Shown piece after piece: positions 8,219 to 17,469 of a DNA stretch of 64,000 nucleotides. Within the stretch, counting starts at the first letter, position 1. Each line of letters opens with the position of its first letter. The stretch spans positions 1 through 64,000 of the forward strand of contig CAJUSO010000013.1 of NCBI GenBank assembly GCA_910588965.1, written 5' to 3'. The notes under the pieces were generated by a model, which was given only the letters and a program-made list of their open reading frames with translations, was not told the origin of the DNA and did not search any database. The position numbers were made by a program, and so were the translations under genes. This stretch comes from an uncultured Lachnospiraceae bacterium (GTDB taxonomy: Bacteria; Bacillota; Clostridia; Lachnospirales; Lachnospiraceae).

Positions 8219-11101
8219 TTACAGATTCTCATTCCTTAGCGCATCAACCGTATTCTTTTTCCCAATCTTTTTCATGGAATAAACCATTGTGGCAAATACT
8301 ACCAGGAACACGCTCCCAACAGCAATGGCGATGCTGTGCCAGGGGATATAGAAGGCTCCTTCTACCCCGTTGGAGATGCTGCGGTAGATAAGCCAAGTTA
8401 CGGCAAAGGACACGGGGAGCCCATAAAGCAGCCCTTTCACCCCATAGAGCAGGCATTCAAAGTTCATCATTTTCCGGAATCCCTTTGGGGTCATCCCGAT
8501 GGACTTCAGCATGGCAAACTCCCTTTGCCGCAGGCCGACATTGGTGGAAATCGTATTGAACACATTTGCCGCCGCAATCAGGGAAATCAATGAGATAAAC
8601 CCAAAGGCAAACACATTGATGACCGTCATCATTGCCCGTTCCCCTTCTATACTGGCTGCATAATTATATAGGCTGTCAGAAGATTGGTTCCAGTCCGACA
8701 GTTTCTTGGCCATGGCGGCTTCTGCCTTCTGGTTGTCTGTGCATTGGAAAAGCATGTAAATGGGCGCAATGCCTGCAGCGGCGCCATCAGCCTCAATTTC
8801 CGAATATGCTATCCCTGGCTCTAGGCCGGCTAATACCTTCTCTAAGAAGCTGAACGGATAGAACAGCTGGATGGTGTCGTGGCTCTCCGTAAAAAATGCA
8901 GGAGCGTTTTTTGTAACAGCCCCTATGGAAAGGGGGATGGGCAGGCAGGCTTCTTCGATAGGGAGGGTAACCCTGTCATCGGTTTCTGGGTTGAACAAGG
9001 TGTAATAGGGCTTGCCGGATGCCCCGTCGATGGATGATTCATCCAGGTAGTAGCCATCCCGCTCCCGGGTCAGGTATGCCGTAGGGGAGCCTTCCGCTGC
9101 ATTTGCAAGGGCGGTCAGGCTATGGTATTTCCTATCGTATTCATTATATAGCCAGAGGGTGTCTACAGCAACGGCCGCGGGGGCGCCTGCATTGTAAAAT
9201 GTAGATTCCGGAAGGTTCTGCTCTTTAAGGAACGTACGGTATGCCGCATCTTCCAGGAAATGCAGGGTAATGGGCAAAAGGCTGGTATCGTATTCCTGGT
9301 AGGCATCCCCTATCTGGCTGGCAAGGTACTTCTTATAATCAAGGTACTCCTGGGTTAGCGCGGAGGTCGGGATGGAAGCCTGCAGGTACAGCGATGTCTC
9401 ATAGGCGGAGGCTGCAATCCCAGGAGCGCTTGCCAAATCATCATACAGGCTTTGGGAGGGGACCTGATCCGTTGGGGACAGGCGGTATATAATATCATAG
9501 CCAGAATCCGAGATGACAGATTTTGCAGAACTGGTCAGGTAAGCGCACCAGCTGCTGGTAGAGATAAACAGCACGATGCTCAAAAATAAGGAAATAACCG
9601 TAGCCCGGTATTTCTTGCGGCTGCGCTTGTAGTTTTTCGTGGCAAGGGTTCCTTCAAAGCCAAAAAGTTTCTGGGTCAGCCAGGAGGTCTTCACCTTCCC
9701 TGGGCGGATGGCGATATCGCCCGTCTGGCGGATAGCGTCAATGGCAGGCCTGCGCATGGCGCGCCGCACGGGGATATAGGCGGAAATCAGGATGGTGGCC
9801 AGGGAAATCAGGATGGCGGCTGCCAAAGCCCCAAAGGAAGGATGCATGGCCAAGGACACTTCCTCTGCAGGGCCCATAGACAGGAGCCTTTGCCCTTCAT
9901 AGGTGGTTGATACAATGCCTAAAATATTTCCCACCATGTCCTTGACCAGGTAAAGGGTAATGCCAATGCCTGTAAGCCCGGATAGGATCCCCAAAGGGAT
10001 GCCGATACAGCCCAAAAACAGCGCTTCGAACAGCACGCTTCCCGTCAGCTGCCGCTTGGTGGCCCCAATGGAAGCCAGAAGCCCGAATTGCTTGGTGCGC
10101 TCGCTGACAGAGATAGAGAAGGCATTGTAAATCAGGGAGATGGACCCAAACATAATAATCCCGATTAGGATGACAGCAAGGCTGTACATGACATCGTTAT
10201 AACGGCTTTCCCCAGAGTAGCCATAATACCGCAGCAGTTCATAATTAAGATTCCAGGTTATGCTGCCTGCATCGGAGGCGCCATCTGGGGCAGGAATCAT
10301 TTCCGCCTGCAGCGGGAATCCACGGAACTTGGAGAAAATGCTTTCTATGACAGGGGCGGTATTTTTGCCGGTATTCGTGCGGATGTAGACAGTGTAAGGA
10401 TGTTCTGCGCTGTTTTCCCCGATGGTCAGCGCCGTATAGCCTGGGGCAGAAAAATCCTCATAGTCAGGCCGTTCATAAAAGCCTACGACGGTATAGCCCC
10501 TCTCTTCCTTGGGGAGGAAGGACTCCCAGATGGCAGTGCCATTATCCGCCTGCATGTAGGGGTCGTCTTTGGATCCGGTATAAGACATGGAATATGGGAG
10601 GGTTTCCCCGTCCTGCGAGATCCGGTTCCCAAGTTCCAGCCCCAGCTGGCTGCCCAGGGCATAAGAGATGCCGCCGTTGCTTTCCAAATGGCTGGGCAAG
10701 AGGATTTCCTGGCTGTTTTCAGGCATCCGCCCTTCGATTAGGTGGATGGGCATCATTTCCGTAAAATCCGTTTGTATGCCATAGACGCATAGGTAGGGCT
10801 TATCCGTATTCAGGCAGCTTTCCAGGGGGGAATAACCCAAGAATTCCATGGAAACAGCCTGCTCCACGTTGCTGTCTTGGTCCAGCTGCCCCACTTCCCC
10901 AGCGGTAAGGCCAGAGGCTGTCCCGTACCAATCCCCCCTGTTGTAGAGGGAGGATTGGATGAGGTAATGCTGCATGGAAGAAATGCTGATGGTCGTAGCG
11001 GTAAACATGGCAGCAGATAGGATAATCCCAATGATTGTGACCAAGGTGCGGGTGCGGTTTTCTTTCAGGTTCTTCAACGTCGTTTTTTGGAAGATGTTCA
11101 T
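8219..11101 (-). CDS. FtsX-type ABC transporter permease
   Basis: A 960-residue permease with two FtsX/MacB modules. A membrane helix near the N-terminus (TLVTIIGIILSAAMFTATT) is followed by a long extracytoplasmic region, then three helices with the FtsX core around residues 310-450 (ISVSERTKQFGLLASIGATKRQL). A second helix near 500 leads to another large extracytoplasmic region and three C-terminal helices (LRQREFAMLKSIGMTPKGF). This architecture is that of antimicrobial-peptide or lipid-intermediate sensing/export systems such as BceB and SalY. It overlaps the ATPase gene by 4 bp (ATGA) and so forms one transporter with it. Confidence 0.85.
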   Translation of the reverse strand: MNIFQKTTLKNLKENRTRTLVTIIGIILSAAMFTATTISISSMQHYLIQSSLYNRGDWYGTASGLTAGEVGQLDQDSNVEQAVSMEFLGYSPLESCLNTDKPYLCVYGIQTDFTEMMPIHLIEGRMPENSQEILLPSHLESNGGISYALGSQLGLELGNRISQDGETLPYSMSYTGSKDDPYMQADNGTAIWESFLPKEERGYTVVGFYERPDYEDFSAPGYTALTIGENSAEHPYTVYIRTNTGKNTAPVIESIFSKFRGFPLQAEMIPAPDGASDAGSITWNLNYELLRYYGYSGESRYNDVMYSLAVILIGIIMFGSISLIYNAFSISVSERTKQFGLLASIGATKRQLTGSVLFEALFLGCIGIPLGILSGLTGIGITLYLVKDMVGNILGIVSTTYEGQRLLSMGPAEEVSLAMHPSFGALAAAILISLATILISAYIPVRRAMRRPAIDAIRQTGDIAIRPGKVKTSWLTQKLFGFEGTLATKNYKRSRKKYRATVISLFLSIVLFISTSSWCAYLTSSAKSVISDSGYDIIYRLSPTDQVPSQSLYDDLASAPGIAASAYETSLYLQASIPTSALTQEYLDYKKYLASQIGDAYQEYDTSLLPITLHFLEDAAYRTFLKEQNLPESTFYNAGAPAAVAVDTLWLYNEYDRKYHSLTALANAAEGSPTAYLTRERDGYYLDESSIDGASGKPYYTLFNPETDDRVTLPIEEACLPIPLSIGAVTKNAPAFFTESHDTIQLFYPFSFLEKVLAGLEPGIAYSEIEADGAAAGIAPIYMLFQCTDNQKAEAAMAKKLSDWNQSSDSLYNYAASIEGERAMMTVINVFAFGFISLISLIAAANVFNTISTNVGLRQREFAMLKSIGMTPKGFRKMMNFECLLYGVKGLLYGLPVSFAVTWLIYRSISNGVEGAFYIPWHSIAIAVGSVFLVVFATMVYSMKKIGKKNTVDALRNENL

Positions 11102-11835
11102 GGGCGGATCACCTCGTCTCGAATGATTTTCCCATCCTCTATGGCCAGGATGCGGTTGGCCTGCAGGGCGATATTCTCATCGTGGGTGATGACAATCAAG
11201 GTCTGCTTGTATTTTTCATTGGAATACTTTAAAAGTTCCACGATTTCCTGGCTGTTTTTGGAATCTAAGTTCCCGGTGGGCTCATCTGCCAGCACCACGG
11301 CAGGCGCATTCATCAGCGCCCGGCCAATGGAGACGCGCTGCTGCTGCCCGCCGGAGAGCTGGTTGGGGAGATGCCCCTCCCGCCCCTTTAAAGCCAAAAG
11401 GGTGAGGAGTTCCCCAAGCCGTTTTTCATTTACCTTGCGGCCGTCCATAAGCACAGGCAGCGTCATGTTCTCCGTTACGTTCAGCACGGGGATTAAGTTG
11501 TAGAATTGATAAATCAGCCCGACCTGCCGCCTGCGGAAGATGGCAAGCTGGCTTTCGTTCTGGGCGTAGACGTCCGTCCCCTCCATGTATACCTTGCCCG
11601 AGGTGGGCACATCCACGCCGCCTAATACGTGCAGCAAGGTGGATTTCCCAGAGCCGGATGGGCCGATGATAGCCAGGAATTCGCCCTTCTGCACAGAGAA
11701 GGACACATCGTCTAAAGCTTTCACCTGGTTCTCGCCGGTCCCATAGATTTTGGTCAGGTGCTCAGCCCGGAGGATTTCTGTGTTCTGTTCATAACGCCCG
11801 CCGGATGGCAGGGCAGTCTCTTGTTTGGCGTTCAT
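11098..11835 (-). CDS. ABC transporter ATP-binding protein (LolD/MacB/BceA type)
   Basis: A 245-residue nucleotide-binding subunit. Walker A is GPSGSGKS, the Q-loop lies in IYQFYNLIPVLNV, the signature is LSGGQQQR, Walker B is AVVLADEPTGNLDSKNS, and the switch His is in VITHDE. The opening YGTGENQVKALDDVSF is typical of ATPases serving FtsX-type permeases. ATG 11835 is chosen because AGAGG lies 7 bases upstream. A TTG two codons earlier is the only alternative. The gene is the first of the ATPase-permease operon and follows the 11-bp operator array. Confidence 0.9.
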   Translation of the reverse strand: MNAKQETALPSGGRYEQNTEILRAEHLTKIYGTGENQVKALDDVSFSVQKGEFLAIIGPSGSGKSTLLHVLGGVDVPTSGKVYMEGTDVYAQNESQLAIFRRRQVGLIYQFYNLIPVLNVTENMTLPVLMDGRKVNEKRLGELLTLLALKGREGHLPNQLSGGQQQRVSIGRALMNAPAVVLADEPTGNLDSKNSQEIVELLKYSNEKYKQTLIVITHDENIALQANRILAIEDGKIIRDEVIRP

Positions 11836-11905
11836 ATACAAACCTCTTTTCTGTTTTTTTAGGACCTGGCAGGCAGTGCGGCGCGTGGTCCTTATGTTAT
11901 ATAAG

Positions 11906-11959
11906 AGTATAACCCTCCAAGGTGACGCTTCCGTGACGATAAGGTGACAGAATTGTCAG
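11906..11959 (-). promoter_or_regulatory. Response-regulator operator array and -10 of the ABC operon
   Basis: On the plus strand GTGAC occurs at 11922, 11933 and 11944, and the related GTCAG at 11955, an exact 11-bp period over four units. Read on the minus strand these lie just upstream of a TATACT -10 (11906-11911). The repeats replace a consensus -35. Direct repeats of one helical turn overlapping the -35 are the standard binding site of an activating OmpR/PhoB-family response regulator. The ABC operon start codon is about 70 bp downstream. Confidence 0.6.
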
Positions 11960-11986
11960 AATCCTAAAAAGATATAGCTGCAAACG

Positions 11987-12988
11987 TCATTTATAGAACT
12001 TTACCGTAAATTTCGCCCCGCCCTCCTTGCGGTTCTCAGCCTTTAGGGTGCCGTTTTGCTGGGAAACAATCATGCGGGCTAAGGCAAGGCCGATGCCGAC
12101 GCTCTGGCTAGAGGCATTTTTCCCCTTATAAAAGCGTTCGAATAAATGGGGCAGGTCTTCCTTGTCAAACCCAGGGCCGTTGTCTTCAATGATAATCTGC
12201 GTATAGATGGTATTTTCCAGGTAAGAAACCTGGATGCAGCCCCCTGGCGGCGTGTGCTCCATACAGTTTTTGAGGATATTCAGCAGGGCTTCCGTTGACC
12301 AGGAAAGGTCGCCTGTAAACTGGGCGCACCCTGTCCCGGCATGGATGGCAAGAGACTGGCACCGCAGTTCCATGGGGATTTCCAAGGGCTCATGGGCACA
12401 GCGGATCAATTCCTCCACAGAAACGGGGGCATGCTGCAGGCAGGCGGTCCCAGCATCCATTTTGGACATTTTCAACAGGGCTTCCACCAGCCAGTCAATC
12501 CGGGACAGCAGCTGGGACAACTCCTGCTGGAGCTTCTGCCTGCGCCCGGGGGAAAGCCCCGTATCCTTTAGAAGGGACAGGATTAGGTTGGAAGAAGTCA
12601 GGGGGGAGCGGATCTGGTGTGAGATATCCGCCATGGAGTCTGCCAGAAGCTGCTTGTCATTTTCTAAGGCCTGCGCCTGCTCGCTTAGGCGCAGCGTCAT
12701 TTTGGACAGTTCGTTCTCCAGGATGGACAGTTCCCCTTCCCGGTATTTCTCGAAACGGATGGGGATCTGGCTGTGGAGCATATTGTCGATGTCATCGCTT
12801 AGCTGGCGCAGCTTGCAGTACCTGCGCCAGGTAATCCAGTAATGGGAGAGGATAAAAAGGGCAGAAAAGGCAGCCAGCAGGCCAAGGCTGCCCGGCGCAT
12901 AAAAGCGCCCGGCGCCAAGGGCCAGCGACAGTAAGAGGAGGTGCCAGAGCAGGCTGGCTTTCCATTCGGGGTTTCGGAAAAATTTCAT
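11987..12988 (-). CDS. Membrane sensor histidine kinase
   Basis: A 333-residue kinase. It has two closely spaced N-terminal membrane helices with almost no extracytoplasmic loop (about residues 10-55), then a HisKA H-box MADISHQIRSPLTSS, an N-box NILKNCMEHTPPGG, and G-boxes EDNGPGF and GIGLALARM. The short loop is the layout of intramembrane-sensing kinases that pair with BceAB-type transporters, which matches the ABC genes just downstream. A GGA-type ribosome binding site precedes ATG 12988. The cognate response regulator that normally precedes such a kinase is not found. The upstream 200 bp are non-coding. Confidence 0.88.
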   Translation of the reverse strand: MKFFRNPEWKASLLWHLLLLSLALGAGRFYAPGSLGLLAAFSALFILSHYWITWRRYCKLRQLSDDIDNMLHSQIPIRFEKYREGELSILENELSKMTLRLSEQAQALENDKQLLADSMADISHQIRSPLTSSNLILSLLKDTGLSPGRRQKLQQELSQLLSRIDWLVEALLKMSKMDAGTACLQHAPVSVEELIRCAHEPLEIPMELRCQSLAIHAGTGCAQFTGDLSWSTEALLNILKNCMEHTPPGGCIQVSYLENTIYTQIIIEDNGPGFDKEDLPHLFERFYKGKNASSQSVGIGLALARMIVSQQNGTLKAENRKEGGAKFTVKFYK

Positions 12989-13188
12989 CTGGGTTGTTGT
13001 CCTTTCTGTAGTATGTTTATCATTATACTATAATTTGTAAAGGAGTGGGAGGATTTATTGTACATAAGCGAACGCTAAAAAAATGGAAGGTCCTATTGCC
13101 TTTCATAGATGGCTGATTTGATAAGAGATGTTATATCAGGTGTTTTTGTAATGTAATGAATGAAAATAAAATTGCAAACATAGTTTTT

Positions 13189-13708
13189 TTATTTTGCATG
13201 AATGGGAATCTCCATATTATCATAGATTTTTAGTTCTAAAAAGGGTTCTGTAATTTCAAGTACATTGCCGATGTCATGGCTGTATTCTGCTTCAAAAATA
13301 ACAGAAATAGAAATGAAAAATAGCAGGGTGGTTATTACTATGATAAAAAATCCCCGGATTTTTGTTGTTGCCCAATAACCATTCAATATGCATTTATTTC
13401 CATAGCCCTTATTATTAGCCTTTGCAATAAGAAAGCGCACGGGTTCCACCAATAAGCAATACAAAGCCCTTGGCAGAAAAGCATAACCAGCATATCGCGG
13501 TGGTAGTAGTGCAGCATCTCATGCTTAAAGATGTAGTAAAGTTCATCTTTTGTGTAGCTTGTTGGCGGCATAAGGATTTTGGGGTGAATGAGCCCAAAAA
13601 TCCCAGGTGTTTCGAGGAATGGCATAAGGCGGACATCGAATTTTTTCTGCAGGAAAAGATGGATGGCGGCGTGAAATTCAAAACAGAAGGTGATACTGTA
13701 AATTCCAT
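13189..13708 (-). pseudogene. BlaR1/MecR1-type M56 metallopeptidase sensor, degenerate
   Basis: Fragments of an antibiotic-sensing M56 membrane peptidase survive in two frames. The catalytic core KHEMLHYYHRD (HExxH) with FGLIHPKILMP before it and a following helix LFCQGLCIAYWWNP is intact in 13383-13625. It then breaks into a second frame carrying a hydrophobic helix and VIFEAEYSHDIGNVLEITE, which is the end of this family's N-terminal half. An AAGGAG and ATG at 13708 look like the original start, but most N-terminal helices are gone and the frame shifts soon after. Internal deletions plus frameshifts make it non-functional. Confidence 0.65.
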
Positions 13709-13720
13709 GACGGTTTCTCC

Positions 13721-13840
13721 TTATTTTTTTGTATCTTTTTTCTCTCGTATAAGTTCTTCTAATTCCTCGATTAATCCATCTTCATTTTCTGCATTGTCAA
13801 ATCCTAACATTAGGGAATTTTCCAAAGAGGGTTTTATGGT
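13721..13840 (-). pseudogene. Possible BlaI/MecI-type repressor, C-terminal remnant
   Basis: An acidic C-terminal stretch (SLMLGFDNAENEDG, then EELEELIREKKDTKK) ends 12 bp before the M56 remnant's start site, exactly where a BlaI/MecI repressor would end in a blaI-blaR1 operon. The helical Glu-Leu pattern fits that family's dimerisation tail. Its N-terminal DNA-binding part is absent, because the fic gene occupies that position. The assignment rests mainly on context. Confidence 0.35.
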
Positions 13841-14754
13841 TGGATATCGAACATGGACATCAGTTTTCTGAAGGTATCTTGCCCATCCAGACAGGTGTCT
13901 GTCAGATAGCCTTTCTCCCTTTCCCATTCAGAGAGCCCCCGGTAATAATACATTTTTTTGGCATCCTCAATGATAAAAGGAATCAGGCCAAAACGCAGGC
14001 ATTCTTTGAATGCTATCAATCTGCCGACTCTGCCGTTGCCATCCTGGAATGGATGAATGCATTCAAACGCGTAGTGGAAGCAAATGATGCCGTTAATCGT
14101 GACAGCAGTTTGGGTTTCATATTCGGAAAGCAGGGCCTTCATGCGCGGGGCAACCTCTTTCGGCTTTGAAGTTTCACGGCCGCCGACCATATTAGCTCTT
14201 TTCTTGTAATCCCCAACGGCAAACCATGCAAGTGAGGAATCCTTTGTGCCTTGCTTCAAAATGCGGTGCAATTCTTTGATGATATCCTCGGTAAGCGGTT
14301 TTTCCGCCATATCGATACAAAAGTCAATAGCCCGAAAATGATTGACAGTTTCGATAATATCATCAACAGGGATACCTTCTCTGGTATCTATTGTGTTTGT
14401 TTCAAAAATCATCCTGGTCTGCTCTTCGCTGAGTTTGCTGCCCTCTATGTGGTTGGAGTTATAGGCCATCCGTACTTGAAGCTCATGGTACAGCCCCCCG
14501 GGCATACGGATGTTTTTCTCATCTCTGAGCGTTTGGAGTAAACGGTTATCCGATATAGCCTGGCAAAGTTCATCTGCGGAACAACCGAAAAAAACAGCGA
14601 TTTTTTCAAGAACATGATTGGCGATTTTCTCTCCCCGTCCAATTTTTGCCATGGTGCGGGAGGAAATACCAAGTTCCTTAGCCAGTGCGGTTTTCGTCAG
14701 GCCTTTTTCATTTAGTTTTTGCAGCAGACCAGAATATGAAATCATCGTGTTCAC
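13834..14754 (-). CDS. XRE-HTH/Fic-domain protein
   Basis: An intact 306-residue protein. An N-terminal XRE helix-turn-helix (about residues 10-65, TKTALAKELGISSRTMAKIG) is fused to a Fic domain with the catalytic loop HPFQDGNGRVGR (His234). The inhibitory-helix motif S-x-x-x-E-G lies at Ser100-Glu104-Gly105, N-terminal to the Fic core, which makes it a class II, self-inhibited Fic. Fic enzymes transfer AMP or similar groups to protein hydroxyls. The fused HTH suggests autoregulation or a toxin-antitoxin-like role. It is among the few intact genes in the island, and its 3' end abuts the repressor remnant. Confidence 0.88.
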   Translation of the reverse strand: MNTMISYSGLLQKLNEKGLTKTALAKELGISSRTMAKIGRGEKIANHVLEKIAVFFGCSADELCQAISDNRLLQTLRDEKNIRMPGGLYHELQVRMAYNSNHIEGSKLSEEQTRMIFETNTIDTREGIPVDDIIETVNHFRAIDFCIDMAEKPLTEDIIKELHRILKQGTKDSSLAWFAVGDYKKRANMVGGRETSKPKEVAPRMKALLSEYETQTAVTINGIICFHYAFECIHPFQDGNGRVGRLIAFKECLRFGLIPFIIEDAKKMYYYRGLSEWEREKGYLTDTCLDGQDTFRKLMSMFDIQP

Positions 14755-14789
14755 CTTCTTTCTTTACTTATTATAACCGTAAAAGTTAA

Positions 14790-15195
14790 AAAGTAAAGGT
14801 TTTTTGTGAAAAATTCAATATTCATGACTTTCCTCCTTATTTCCGTTTCCCCTGTTTTTACAAACTGTCTGGCATTCTTCATACCATTGGCCTCTTTGGA
14901 TATACGCTCACAATTTTTGGCTTCAATCTCCTTGCTGCTCAAGCCGTCATAACTGGTTTCATGCTCCAACTTGTGATAGCTTTCCAAGCCGTTTGTTAAT
15001 CCGTTTGGATTTTCCAACACCGAACGGATCAATAAAGGCACAGGCCTGGTTGGTTTGGAAATAAGGCAGAAACATATCACAAATATCCGTATCAAACATG
15101 GAAAGGATGATGTCGGAAAAATAGGAAATTTTCCCAGCCTGTACAACCGTTTGCGGAAGATTACCGCACAAATCTGATTCAGCGTTTAGGTACAC
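14790..15195 (-). pseudogene. Unrecognised degenerate coding region
   Basis: Two overlapping minus-strand frames look like one gene split by a frameshift near 15000. The upstream frame carries ISYFSDIILSMFDTD, then YFQTNQACAFIDPFG. The downstream frame continues with GLESYHKLEHETSYDG, then KNARQFVKTGETE. Both halves have protein-like composition but I do not recognise the family. There is no clear ribosome binding site, and the flanks are other broken genes. It is recorded as a remnant of unknown function. Confidence 0.35.
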
Positions 15196-15212
15196 CGACT
15201 GGAAGCTAATGT

Positions 15213-15645
15213 TTAGCCATAGTCTGCTTCATCATATACAAAATCTTTGAAGTGGTTTGTTGCATTCTGATTATCCAGCAACAGTTCAAACCACCCCAGA
15301 AAGTCTTGTGCTTCACAACAAGGCTGGACGCCAACATCTGTAAAATTCCAAATTTCCCCCTGATAATTGCCGGTAACAATCAAGCAGAAAGGGCTTTGAT
15401 AATTCCTGCTGCGGACAGCTTTCCAAATCATTCAGCCGACGGCCATCAAGCATACGTTTACAGCCGTTTCCAACACGCTGCAAAAACACACGGTACGCAT
15501 GTGGCAGTTTCACGTTATGACGACTTTCAAAAGACATGATTTCTTCTTCTGTTAGGCATTCGCCCATTTCGATATTGAGTTCAGATATTTTTCTTTGAAT
15601 TCGCTCTATCACTTTTTTATAGTCTTTGGGTTCATAAACTGGCAT
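15213..15645 (-). pseudogene. SMI1/KNR4-family (immunity-type) protein, frameshifted
   Basis: The start has GGAG nine bases before ATG 15645 and encodes ECLTEEEIMSFESRHNVKLP, the typical opening of SMI1/KNR4 proteins, followed by YRVFLQRVGNGCKRM. The frame is lost near 15385 and the C-terminal half continues one frame over: CLIVTGNYQGEIWNFTDVGV, then DFLGWFELLLDN. The middle segment between strands appears deleted as well. SMI1/KNR4 proteins often act as immunity partners of secreted polymorphic toxins. No matching toxin is visible nearby. Confidence 0.7.
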
Positions 15646-15692
15646 ATCAATTTCTCCGATTTTCATTTGTCGATGGCTCCAGTATACCACAA

Positions 15693-15936
15693 TCATTTTC
15701 CAGAGGGAATAGATTTTACGAAAAACCCGGCCTGTTCCGGTTCGTTAAAAAAACGCTTGCAGGTCTGGTGGCTTAGGGAGAGTATCGCCGCCAATTCCAT
15801 GATAGAGAAACGGATAAATAAAATCCCGTTGCAGTCCGGGGTTCCCCTTGTCCGGCAGAGTCCGTTGTAGCTTCTGCGCCCCGTCATTCAGGAAGAAAGC
15901 AAGTTCTTTCTTCAACTTTTTTGACATTCTCGGCAT
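15693..15936 (-). pseudogene. Small mobile-element protein and HTH remnant
   Basis: The start MPRMSKKLKKELAFFLND resembles the opening of a small conserved protein carried by clostridial conjugative elements. The continuation (RRSYNGLCRTRGTPDCN) is in another frame, and it runs into SIMELAAILSLSHQTCKRFF, a helix-turn-helix-like segment of replication-initiator type. At least one frameshift and one fusion are needed to explain it. The family suggestion is from memory of similar sequences and is weak. Confidence 0.35.
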
Positions 15937-16044
15937 AGTGCCCCCTTCATAGAAAAACCGCCCGTTTCGGTCCGTTCTGAAGCGCCGCTGGCGCTTAGAA
16001 CCTTTGCTGCGCCGAGTGCTAATGACCGGTGCTTTACAAAATCA

Positions 16045-16087
16045 TTGAAAAAAAGAAATAGAGAGGATACACTTAAGATCCTCTCTA
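16045..16087 (-). terminator. Rho-independent terminator after the DUF3800 remnant
   Basis: A 10-bp perfect stem (arms 16059-16068 and 16078-16087, TAGAGAGGAT with ATCCTCTCTA) with a 9-nt loop. On the minus strand it is followed by ATTTCTTTTTTT. It sits about 40 bp downstream of the minus-strand DUF3800 gene. Confidence 0.8.
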
Positions 16088-16124
16088 AACGTTCATATTT
16101 GATTTCCTCCAAATTAAGATGATA

Positions 16125-17164
16125 TCATACCAACGGAAAATTCCATCTACCACATACTGTAAGCAGACACCAAATGGTAAGGTATAAAGTCATCATGTAT
16201 ATAATATCAATTGTCTTCTTTAATTTGTTTCGTTCCTTCTTAATATTAGCATACGCATTTTTCAATGATTTATTCGATGAAATTAATTCTTCCATCCTCA
16301 AATATGATGGAAGTACTCTCATCCCCCAAAAGGAACGCTGATCCTTTTCAGAAATAGAATGTCCTCCATTATATGATATTCTATGAATTTGTTTCATGAA
16401 ATCAGTAATTTGCTGTTCAACCTTGCAACATTCTAACTTAATTATATTATATGCAACAAAATCAGCAAGTTGCAATCCTGCTATATTTTCATTTTTGGGA
16501 TAAGCAACAATGGTTCTGTTTCTATTTTGAATCGCTATGCTATCAGTATAAACAATGCCTTTATTATTGGCCTGTATTTTGTGATAAACATTTATCAATT
16601 TAACATCTGGAGACTTCGCTGAATTTTCACCAATTGCATTGCGTGCCTCATATACAATATCTCCATATCCATCGTTAACCGACAAATAATGAGTAAAGTT
16701 TTCAATAATCTTTTGCAAAGCGATATGATATTTATCGTCAATCAAGTGGATTCCATCATGATTTTTGTCTAAGAAAAATAAATCATATAACTGTTTTATC
16801 TTAATAATACAACTAAATACAGTCACATCTGCCTTTTTTATAATTTGAGATAATTTACCATAAACCTGATAATATATTTTTTCAATATCCTTTGCAGGAA
16901 GTTTTATAAGTTTTTGATACTCATCTTTAACATCCGTAATATCATCAGACTTTCTATTTGAGAACAATTTCTGCAATTCTGTGCAATGAAGGACTGGATT
17001 ATTAGAAGTAATGTATTCCTCAGTCCGATAAGTTTTTTTACTTCCTCCATTCCCTGCTCAAGCAAACTGATATTTTCCTTTTTCATTGCAATGCCCGCTA
17101 TTGCAAAAGTCTTTGTATTTTTAAATTCACTTTCATCCAAATATAAAATGTATTCATCTTTCAT
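16125..17164 (-). pseudogene. DUF3800 protein interrupted at an A7 run
   Basis: The N-terminus (ATG 17164) reads EYILYLDESEFKNTKTFAIA, the DES motif of DUF3800, a predicted RNase H-like nuclease family common near mobile and defence genes. The frame is lost at GTA AAA AAA CTT. Re-reading one A (a -1 shift) continues smoothly into the second frame, which carries the rest of the domain including LQLADFVAYNIIKLE and a hydrophobic tail. The A AAA AAA heptamer is in the correct phase for -1 ribosomal slippage. A simple one-base loss is equally compatible. Base composition is clearly AT-rich relative to the core genome. Confidence 0.7.
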
Positions 17165-17469
17165 TTATGTATTCATCCTATTCCTTTGCAATTTTCATTT
17201 TGCATAAATACTTTTTATAATTATATCTGATAATCCAGTGAATGTCATCTAATATTTTAAAAATTTTATAGCTCTTTCATCGTAAAACCCGTAATCCCAA
17301 ATTCCTTATATCTTATCCTTTTAGAATAATTTTTTGATACCCTAATTGATATAGGCAAATCAAAGACCCCGCTGCAAGCAACGGGGTATCAAACTTGCAG
17401 CGTTGCAGGGCAGCGGGTTATTTCGTTTTTAATGAGTTGGCAATTTGAAAACTGGAACTTGTAGCTTTA
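17165..17469. other. AT-rich intergenic region with inverted GC-rich repeats
   Basis: No gene is seen. Around 17368-17425 there is a GC-rich island in AT-rich DNA: CCCCG and CGGGG arms flank CTGCAAGCAA, followed by TTGCAGCG and TTGCAGGG. This may be a terminator or an old element end. Confidence 0.35.

Noticed and set aside
13189..13708. BlaR1 remnant as a working antibiotic sensor
   Set aside because: It has no complete membrane domain, at least two frame changes and no intact repressor next to it.
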